Assembly: GCF_945859825.1 (NCBI RefSeq)
Contig: NZ_CAMAPC010000004.1
Span: 147,670-211,669, forward strand
Length of the DNA stretch: 64,000 nt
Source: Pseudoalteromonas holothuriae
Lineage (GTDB): Bacteria > Pseudomonadota > Gammaproteobacteria > Enterobacterales > Alteromonadaceae
Direction of reading: 5' to 3'
Positions 58,190 through 64,000 of the stretch are shown here, piece by piece. Position 1 is the stretch's first letter; every line of letters begins with the position of its first letter. The translations under genes and the position numbers were made by a program. Below the pieces are notes generated by a model. It did not search any database. It was given only the letters and a program-made list of their open reading frames with translations, and had not been told where the DNA came from.

Positions 58190-59950
58190 TTATTCGTTTT
58201 CTTCAGCTATGCGCTCAGGTAGTCGGTAATACCAGCGCTCAAATGTTAGCAAATAAGCACTTGCCCCACCACCTCCACCATTACCAGAACCGCCGCCCAA
58301 CTCAAGTGTTGTCACCGCCTCATCAAAATGAAAATCTGCATCACCAGCGCCATTAATATAAGAACCGACGATACTACCGAAGATTGCACCATTGCCTTTA
58401 ACATCAACAGTAGCAAATGGTGCATAAATAACGGCATACATCTCACTGTTACCACTGACGGATACGGCATCGCCAGAATTATTAGAGTAAATACTAAATG
58501 TTGCGTGACCGCCGCTGGTTAAACCGTGTCTCTCAACTACAATGTCACCGCCGCCACCAAGGTCAAAATTACCGGTAACAAATAAGGTTAATGAGCTATC
58601 ATCTTTTATCGTCATCGTGGAGCCGCCGCCAATGCTGAAGTCGCCATCCACTAAAAAAACTACATCTCCACCTTGAATAATTACATTACCATTACTGGAT
58701 AAAGAGAAGCTTTTCATGCCAAAAACAAACTCGTTGCCACTTTCATCTTGCGCTACATCTTCATAGCGCTGTTCATTGATATCAAATATATAAACATCTC
58801 GCTGTGAAGCCAAAACTGTACCAACGTCTTTTAAGTTGCCACTATTACCTTGGCGTGTTTCATGATCAAGTCGCTTTGGGCTAAATGTGTAATAATCATT
58901 GGCATTTATTATATAGTCAGAAAAATCACTACTATCGCCAATTACAGTGGTCATTTTACTTGAAATACCCGCAGGGTCGCATTGTTCGGAATCAGCCTCA
59001 TAGCTTTCTAAAGGCACTAACATTGGATCAACGTTAAAATGAGCAACTGAGTAATGCATACCATCTTGATAAAAGTCATTACCATCAGGGAATGTACCTG
59101 TTCCGCCATATTGAAGGTCAAAATCATCACCACTGAGATTAGCAATCGACGCTCCCCACTTCATGGTTACATCACCGGTAGCACGCACATAACCTGCTAT
59201 TTCTCCACCTTTATGGATAAGATCACCCAGAGTTAATACATTACCATCAACACGTACGCCCCCCCCGGAAGAGATTTCTACGTTTCCATTTGCTTTTACA
59301 TTACCTTTAATTGGAGAAGAACCCGTTAAATACACCCCACCTGCAGAGTTAACATCTCCTTTAATAATAGAGTGCCCTTGAAGGTATACGTCAGCACTAC
59401 TACCCCCTGTGGTAATTAATGCATTGTCACTTTTAGTCTGCTCATAACTCCCTTGAGAAGAGTCATAACTATCGATCAAACCACTTCCTTTAAGCGTAAC
59501 ACCTGTACACCCAGCGATTAAACTATCGTTTACTGGGGATGTTTGCCCTGCGGTGAACTTATAATAAGCAGTGATCTTATCATTTGAGTCACCACTATAT
59601 CGCTCACCCGAACTAGTAATAATGATAATGTCATCATTATCTGGGTGTATGCTCGCTGTCACATCATACTTTAAGTCGGTCGCAATCTGCCCCCCTCCCG
59701 TAATGGGGTCTTGTGCATTTACTAATTCATCTCTGGTTAGTAAGGGGTTTTCAACAAGCTTCGCTCTGAGTTGATCCGCCATCTCATAAATGCCTTTTTC
59801 AGATAAAAAACGAGCATTCATACTTTTTTGAAAATTACCTGATAAACGCTCTTGTACTAGCGTTTCTTTCATTGCACCAAACACCACGACGCCTGCCATG
59901 GTGCTTAACAACAAGACTTTGACGAGTGTAAAACCGCGTTGTGTATTCAT
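58190..59950 (-). CDS. Giant PilX-like prepilin with beta-repeat domain
   Basis: The 586-residue protein starts with a type IV prepilin leader and hydrophobic helix (RGFTLVKVLLLS, residues 6-30). A PilX-type stretch QERLSGNFQKSMNARFLSEKG follows. The remaining 450 residues have repeated short beta units, such as NVKANGNVEISSGGGVRVDG and GNFDLGGGGDIVVERHG, resembling polymer-forming or DUF7305-type domains, and end after a glycine-rich run. Ordinary PilX is about 200 residues. It is last in the minor-pilin operon. Of two adjacent ATGs, 59950 has the better spacing to GAGG. Confidence 0.82.
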   Translation of the reverse strand: MNTQRGFTLVKVLLLSTMAGVVVFGAMKETLVQERLSGNFQKSMNARFLSEKGIYEMADQLRAKLVENPLLTRDELVNAQDPITGGGQIATDLKYDVTASIHPDNDDIIIITSSGERYSGDSNDKITAYYKFTAGQTSPVNDSLIAGCTGVTLKGSGLIDSYDSSQGSYEQTKSDNALITTGGSSADVYLQGHSIIKGDVNSAGGVYLTGSSPIKGNVKANGNVEISSGGGVRVDGNVLTLGDLIHKGGEIAGYVRATGDVTMKWGASIANLSGDDFDLQYGGTGTFPDGNDFYQDGMHYSVAHFNVDPMLVPLESYEADSEQCDPAGISSKMTTVIGDSSDFSDYIINANDYYTFSPKRLDHETRQGNSGNLKDVGTVLASQRDVYIFDINEQRYEDVAQDESGNEFVFGMKSFSLSSNGNVIIQGGDVVFLVDGDFSIGGGSTMTIKDDSSLTLFVTGNFDLGGGGDIVVERHGLTSGGHATFSIYSNNSGDAVSVSGNSEMYAVIYAPFATVDVKGNGAIFGSIVGSYINGAGDADFHFDEAVTTLELGGGSGNGGGGGASAYLLTFERWYYRLPERIAEENE

Positions 59951-59953
59951 CAT

Positions 59954-60475
59954 TTACCTCACCATAATTAATTGAGTTGCAGCAATACTAATCACAATAC
60001 CGCCTGCAAACTGTGTTGGAACGTCCTCTGGTATTACCGTAACATCCACTAGCAGCCCACTAGCGCTACTGCTAAAGGTAAGTGCTTGCACCCCTTTCAA
60101 TAAGTTAGCACTGCCCAGGCTACTACCTGAAGATCTGTCAATAATGTCACATGTAAGATAGTTATTACTTACAGTATAGACCTCATCAAACGCAATGGTA
60201 GGTACTGTGCCTTGACATGACGGACTGAATGAGTTTTGTTCTATCCTTATTGTTAAAGCATTGGCTGAAATCGTCGGTGCACGAATTGCTTGCTTAATGC
60301 TTCGAGACAAAATTTGTTGTGTATAACGTATAACCTCTTGTGCGTTTGCTAACGACTGAGCAGACAAAACAGTGCTTTTAATTGCCGTGTAAGACATCGC
60401 AATACCTATTAACAAGAACGAACCTATCGCCATTGCAACCATTAGCTCTACTATTGAAAAACCTTTATTGTTCAT
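59954..60475 (-). CDS. pilW: PilW-like minor pilin
   Basis: The 173-residue product has the class III-type N-terminal signal with GFSIVELMVAMAIGSFLLI. Glycine before the cleaved bond and a glutamate at position 5 are present. The rest is a small globular head with two cysteines. It overlaps the pilV-like stop codon by four bases (ATGA). PilW helps to prime type IV pilus assembly. Confidence 0.85.
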   Translation of the reverse strand: MNNKGFSIVELMVAMAIGSFLLIGIAMSYTAIKSTVLSAQSLANAQEVIRYTQQILSRSIKQAIRAPTISANALTIRIEQNSFSPSCQGTVPTIAFDEVYTVSNNYLTCDIIDRSSGSSLGSANLLKGVQALTFSSSASGLLVDVTVIPEDVPTQFAGGIVISIAATQLIMVR

Positions 60476-60912
60476 GTAGGTAAACACGCTGGTGGTAATT
60501 GAACAAAAGTGGCGTTTATTTGTACTTGGTTAGAGCCATCCTGTTGATTCGTTCCATCATCCGTTACACCTATGCGATCATCTTGCCATGCCACGGTAAT
60601 GTTCATACCATTACTAAAACCCTCAGGCATAACAACCTGAAACTTACTTTGCAAAGCCTGAGATGGCTGCAAAAAACTTTGAAAATCTGCATCATTATAA
60701 AGTGCTGGGTTGTTATATTGGATCACACAAAGTTGTGACCATACGCGCTCCATCGCATTTTGACCCAATATCAAAGACACCGTATACTCAAAACTATTGG
60801 TCGCATATTGCAGAGATTTCAGCTGAGTTGCTGCTAACCCTAACAATGCGATACTGGCAACGAGCATAGAAACCAATACCTCAACTAGAGAAAAACCTTT
60901 AATTTTTAACAA
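60472..60912 (-). CDS. pilV: PilV-like minor pilin
   Basis: The 146-residue prepilin has GFSLVEVLVSMLVASIALLG at its N-terminus, then a short globular domain with three cysteines. The start is TTG, with GAGG upstream, and overlaps the fimT-like stop codon. PilV is a minor subunit of the assembly-priming complex. Neighbours on both sides are also minor pilins. Confidence 0.85.
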   Translation of the reverse strand: MLKIKGFSLVEVLVSMLVASIALLGLAATQLKSLQYATNSFEYTVSLILGQNAMERVWSQLCVIQYNNPALYNDADFQSFLQPSQALQSKFQVVMPEGFSNGMNITVAWQDDRIGVTDDGTNQQDGSNQVQINATFVQLPPACLPT

Positions 60913-61367
60913 TTGATTTCCGCCTCATTTATCCAGCTTTGTCCACTTTGCAACACACAAAATCTATAGTCATTACTAGCGCTATCATTATCACTAATTA
61001 GAATATCAATTATTTGATTTAGTTCCCCTGTCGAACTGATCGTTCTATCTACATAGCTGATACTGATAGAGCTGTGAGTAACTGAAAATTGATTTAACGT
61101 CTGTAGTTGCCCGTTGCTATCAGTTGACCTGACTAGCCAAGACGAACCATTATCTACAAGCTGAACACTTTTTGCCTGCTTTACTGCTTCACTGCGAGAA
61201 TATTTATAAAAAGCACTCATTAAATTAGCGGTATTCGTCAGCCTATCTTGTTTAATTTGTTGTACAAATGATGGCATCGCAATTATCGATAAAATACCAA
61301 TAATTGACAACGCTACAAGCAACTCTATCAATGTAACGCCTTTCACTCGCTTACTACCAACAACCAC
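60906..61367 (-). CDS. fimT: FimT/GspH-family minor pilin
   Basis: The 153-residue product has KGVTLIELLVALSIIGILSI, a prepilin leader and helix, then the GspH/FimT stretch FVQQIKQDRLTNTANLMSAF. The GTG at 61367 overlaps the pilE stop codon; a GTG seven codons later is another possible start. FimT-type proteins prime the pilus and can bind DNA during uptake in related systems, a known but untested possibility here. Confidence 0.82.
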   Translation of the reverse strand: MVVGSKRVKGVTLIELLVALSIIGILSIIAMPSFVQQIKQDRLTNTANLMSAFYKYSRSEAVKQAKSVQLVDNGSSWLVRSTDSNGQLQTLNQFSVTHSSISISYVDRTISSTGELNQIIDILISDNDSASNDYRFCVLQSGQSWINEAEINC

Positions 61368-61761
61368 TTGTTTGTGCCCCCTGCGTACCGGTATGATTGA
61401 TCGTCACAGCACCACAAGGGTCACCCGCCTGAGATGAACCAGCTTTGGGGGTCGCTGTGAGTAAAAACCTAGGGCTTGTAAAATCTGCACCATTTTCAGG
61501 CTTACCAAGAGGTTGATAGGCAAATGTATAAACCTCTAAGGTCGGCAAAGCAGTAAAAGATGTGCTGTCTGGGTATCCACCATTGCGCGAATATTGTCGC
61601 TCAAGAATAACGGCTGTTTTTAACAACTCTTGTTGCGCTTCAGAGCGCCGACCATCAATGATCGCGTCTGTGTACGAGGGGTAAGCTAATACGCCAATAA
61701 TCGCTACTATCGCGGTAGCAATCAGTAGCTCTAGCAAAGAAAAACCTTGATTCTTTTTCAT
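61354..61761 (-). CDS. pilE: PilE-like minor pilin
   Basis: The 135-residue prepilin has GFSLLELLIATAIVAIIGVL, the cleavage glycine, and the PilE motif YPSYTDAIIDGRRSEAQQEL. It ends TSGCW with a cysteine pair. It is the first gene of the minor-pilin operon. Upstream lies a GACAGCGCTGTC palindrome at 61790-61801, of unknown role. Confidence 0.87.
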   Translation of the reverse strand: MKKNQGFSLLELLIATAIVAIIGVLAYPSYTDAIIDGRRSEAQQELLKTAVILERQYSRNGGYPDSTSFTALPTLEVYTFAYQPLGKPENGADFTSPRFLLTATPKAGSSQAGDPCGAVTINHTGTQGAQTSGCW

Positions 61762-61990
61762 CTAACTCTCAAAAACATTTCTCAAAAAAGACAGCGCTGT
61801 CAATAAGCCTTGATTTAAAAAGGGTATTTTGCTCGAACGTGAATTAAAAGGCTGATTACGGATTCAAAAAAAATATCAATATGGGTAAATATTAGTCTAT
61901 TTGAATTCAAAAGTACATTTTGAATACATACTGACAGTAGTTATTTGATGAACTTAGAATTATTTTTATATCTTCAATGATAAAAACTAA

Positions 61991-62018
61991 AAAACCGTGC
62001 ACTTGCGTGCACGGTTTT
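61991..62018 (-). terminator. Rho-independent terminator of the rpsF operon
   Basis: A perfect 12-bp stem (AAAACCGTGCAC with GTGCACGGTTTT) closes a 4-nt loop and lies directly after rplI on the minus strand. The distal arm gives only TTTT and then TAG, so the T run is short. Confidence 0.85.
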
Positions 62019-62031
62019 GCTTAATATAAAA

Positions 62032-62484
62032 TTAAGCTTCAGCAATAACGATTACTTTAATAGTAGCTGTTACATCTGAATGTACTGCGATTACTACGTC
62101 AAACTCACCTGTTTCACGGATAGTACCAAGAGGTAGGCGAACTTCTGATTTAGCAACTTCAACACCAACAGCTGAGATAGCTTCAGCGATATCGCGAGTA
62201 CCGATAGAACCGAATAATTTACCTTCGTCACCAGCTTTAGATACTAATGTAACTTCAGCTAATGCTTCAAGTTTCTCTGCACGTGCTTGTGAAGCAGCTA
62301 ATCCTTCAGCGATTTTCGCTTCTAAATCAGCACGACGTGCTTCGAAAGTTTCGATGTTTGCTTTAGTCGCAGGAACTGCTTTACCCTTAGGGAATAAGAA
62401 GTTACGTGCGAAGCCAGATTTAACTGCTACCTGGTCACCTAGGCCACCTAGGTTAGCGATCTTGTCTAGTAGAATAACTTGCAT
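62032..62484 (-). CDS. rplI: 50S ribosomal protein L9
   Basis: The 150-residue L9 has the N-terminal rRNA-binding domain ([21 protein letters not shown], with [13 protein letters not shown]), a long central helix and a C-terminal domain. It is last in the rpsF-priB-rpsR-rplI operon. AGGTG lies before the ATG. Confidence 0.98.
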   Translation of the reverse strand: MQVILLDKIANLGGLGDQVAVKSGFARNFLFPKGKAVPATKANIETFEARRADLEAKIAEGLAASQARAEKLEALAEVTLVSKAGDEGKLFGSIGTRDIAEAISAVGVEVAKSEVRLPLGTIRETGEFDVVIAVHSDVTATIKVIVIAEA

Positions 62485-62519
62485 GTCTCTACACCTTTTA
62501 AAAACTGTTAATCAGCTGC

Positions 62520-62747
62520 TTACTTATGTAAGTCAGTGTACGGAAGAAGGGCTAAGTAGCGAGCACGCTTAATAGCAGTTGCTAGCTGGCGCTGGTATTT
62601 AGCGCTAGTACCTGTGATACGGCTAGGTACGATTTTGCCACTTTCTGTAACATAGTTTCTAAGAGTAGCTAGATCTTTGTAATCGATTTGTTGTACGCCT
62701 TCCGCTTTAAAACGGCAGAACTTACGACGTCTGAAATAACGTGCCAT
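62520..62747 (-). CDS. rpsR: 30S ribosomal protein S18
   Basis: The 75-residue S18 starts [17 protein letters not shown] and contains [19 protein letters not shown], the conserved S18 signature. It binds S6 on the 30S platform. GAGG precedes the ATG at 62747, preferred to an upstream in-frame start. Confidence 0.97.
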
Positions 62748-62758
62748 GAGTAATTTCC

Positions 62759-63088
62759 TCAATTAATTCTTTCAATATGTTGTGCATGTAATACCAGTTG
62801 ACTCAAACCATTTCGGCTCTCGTGACGGTTCAAAAAACCACTAACTTGTATTGCTTGCCCAACGTATAAATGCTGAGTTTGAGACTGGAATTGTTGCCCA
62901 CTAGCAACCACTTGAAGTCGAACATAACTATGACGGTTAAGATCAGCTTCTACTTGCATTGATTTATGCTCAAGCACAAAAATGCAGTGTGGAATACCAG
63001 CTGGGCTTTGATTAAATTTGGGTGTTTTACAAATCACGCCCGAAAGCACATATTGATTTGTATACAGGTCAGCCTGTTGTTGCACCAC
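62759..63088 (-). CDS. priB: Primosomal replication protein PriB
   Basis: PriB is a single-domain OB-fold protein that binds single-stranded DNA and helps PriA load DnaB at stalled forks. The 109-residue product has [22 protein letters not shown] and [16 protein letters not shown]. The start is GTG (a second GTG follows), with GAGGA upstream. Its place between rpsF and rpsR is the normal gammaproteobacterial one. Confidence 0.92.
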   Translation of the reverse strand: MVQQQADLYTNQYVLSGVICKTPKFNQSPAGIPHCIFVLEHKSMQVEADLNRHSYVRLQVVASGQQFQSQTQHLYVGQAIQVSGFLNRHESRNGLSQLVLHAQHIERIN

Positions 63089-63117
63089 AAATCCTCAAAG
63101 TCCAGAATCAATAACGA

Positions 63118-63459
63118 TTAAGCAGTAGCTGCTTCTTTTTTCTCTTCTCTTACAAGAGGAGATGCTTCAGTTACAGCAGTTTTAGTACGCATAACTAGGT
63201 TACGAAGTACTGCATCGTTGTAGCGGAAAGAAGTTTCAAGCTCGCTGATTACTTCAGTAGTTGCTTCAACGTTCATAAGAACATAATGTGCTTTATGAAG
63301 CTTTTCGATTGGGTATGCCAATTGACGGCGGCCCCAATCTTCTAAACGGTGGATAGTACCACCAGCTTCAGTGATAGAACCAGTATAACGCTCGATCATA
63401 CCAGGTACTTGCTCACTTTGATCTGGGTGAACCATGAATACGATTTCGTAATGACGCAT
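63118..63459 (-). CDS. rpsF: 30S ribosomal protein S6
   Basis: The 113-residue S6 starts [18 protein letters not shown] and has [20 protein letters not shown], the conserved core. It heterodimerises with S18 on the 30S subunit. AAGGA precedes the ATG. It is the first gene of its operon and lies just after a structured leader. Confidence 0.98.
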   Translation of the reverse strand: MRHYEIVFMVHPDQSEQVPGMIERYTGSITEAGGTIHRLEDWGRRQLAYPIEKLHKAHYVLMNVEATTEVISELETSFRYNDAVLRNLVMRTKTAVTEASPLVREEKKEAATA

Positions 63460-63482
63460 GGATATTCCTTACGGTTAATATA

Positions 63483-63515
63483 GCCTTTTCCCGTTTCGGC
63501 CAGTCGGGGGAAGGC
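63483..63515 (-). promoter_or_regulatory. Probable S6:S18 autoregulatory leader
   Basis: On the minus strand a stem (GCCTT with AAGGC, then CCCG with CGGG after a C/A-mismatch internal loop) carries an apical loop containing CCG, 23 nt before the rpsF ATG. This resembles the leader bound by S6:S18 that represses translation of rpsF. Match is by eye. Confidence 0.55.
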
Positions 63516-63631
63516 AAGGAACTAAATGTGATAGCCGAAAGAGCGCGTATTTTACGTAGAGTTGGAAAATTAAGCAATGAAAATTTACAAAGGATGAATT
63601 TTTTTTGAATTATCTAAGGAAATTATAAGAT

Positions 63632-63707
63632 TGGAGCGGCACACGAGGCTCGAACTCGTGACCTCGACCTTGGCAAGGTCGCGCTCTACCAACTGAGCTA
63701 GTGCCGC
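63632..63707 (-). tRNA. tRNA-Gly (GCC anticodon)
   Basis: The 76-nt gene folds as a full cloverleaf. The acceptor stem is GCGGCAC with GTGCCGC, the D-arm has AGCTCAGTTGG, and the anticodon loop has TTGCCAA, giving GCC. CCA is encoded. The closest match in E. coli is tRNA-Gly(GCC). Its 5' side continues into an array of shortened copies. Confidence 0.96.
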
Positions 63708-64000
63708 TTTATAGATGCTCATAAAATTTTGACCGTTGGAGCGCGACAGGTCGCGTCTAACAATCTAGCAACTGAGCTAGTGTCGCTTTATAGATGCTCA
63801 TAAAATTTTGACCGTTGGAGCGCGACAGGTCGCGTCTAACAATCTAGCAACTGAGCTAGTGTCGCTTTATATATGCTCATAAAATTTTGACCGTTGGAGC
63901 GCGACAGGTCGCGTCTAACAATCTAGCAACTGAGCTAGTGAAGCTTTATAGATGCTCATAAAATTTTGACCGTTGAAGCGCGACAGGTCGCGTCTAACAA
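63708..64000 (-). repeat. 79-bp tandem array of tRNA-Gly relics
   Basis: Units start at 63708, 63787, 63866 and 63945, the last cut by the window end. Each is a 29-bp spacer plus a 50-nt relic of tRNA-Gly, matching its 5' acceptor and D-arm and its 3' end, with 26 nt lost, mainly the T-arm and anticodon loop. Three units keep the CCA end. Copies differ by only a few bases. Confidence 0.9.

Noticed and set aside
61790..61801. GACAGCGCTGTC palindrome as a pilE terminator or operator
   Set aside because: It has no room for a loop as a terminator hairpin and no second site; only noted under pilE.
63708..64000. CRISPR array
   Set aside because: The whole 79-bp unit is repeated, including the spacer part, and it derives from the adjacent tRNA; there are no variable spacers and no cas genes.

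Overview
The window looks like chromosome of a marine gammaproteobacterium of the Alteromonadales, most like Pseudoalteromonas. This rests on gene orders typical of gammaproteobacteria (asnA/asnC divergent, aroQ-accB-accC, groS-groL, dnaB-alr, rpsF-priB-rpsR-rplI), a complete elongation factor P beta-lysylation set, AT-rich intergenic DNA and tRNA sequences close to those of Escherichia coli. The genus is an inference from gene content; no database was searched.

Layout. 1-9 kb: asparagine synthetase and its regulator, trmH, recG, galE, a TolB-like periplasmic protein, prkB, yjjX and yjjG. 9-10.5 kb: a gene-poor stretch with two small unknown proteins and the tail of a TPR-like protein. 10.5-18.5 kb: rlmB and rnr, a DesK/DesR-type two-component pair, a DMT permease with a glycerophosphodiesterase, and a chemoreceptor. 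18.5-21.3 kb: epmA, efp and epmB, i.e. EF-P with both enzymes that build its lysine modification. 21.3-26.6 kb: small proteins and an RND efflux pair. 27-35 kb is accessory in character: flavin amine oxidase, S66 peptidase, Ogt, a beta-lactamase-fold serine hydrolase, an orphan LanC-like protein, and a 5'-truncated rsgA lying between two near-copies of the groL 3' end. 35-42.7 kb: GroEL/GroES, FxsA, CutA, DsbD, AroQ, AccB and AccC.

42.9-45.4 kb holds a 2.4-kb mini-island in the 3' half of the isoleucine-2 tRNA gene. It is bounded by an exact 48-bp direct repeat of the tRNA 3' half. It carries a 428-residue protein with a C-terminal HEPN-type motif (R-N-x3-H) and a ParDE toxin-antitoxin pair, but no integrase. 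This is the best candidate for an undescribed defence-type system.

45.4-58 kb: small envelope proteins, an AarF-type kinase, a GGDEF-EAL protein, Zur, CheX, YjbQ, Alr, DnaB, and an ECF sigma/anti-sigma-like/DUF4097 operon. 58-62 kb: a minor-pilin operon with an unusually large PilX-like protein and no pilY1. 62-64 kb: the rpsF operon with a probable S6:S18 leader, a glycine tRNA, and a 79-bp tandem array of shrunken copies of that tRNA running off the window.
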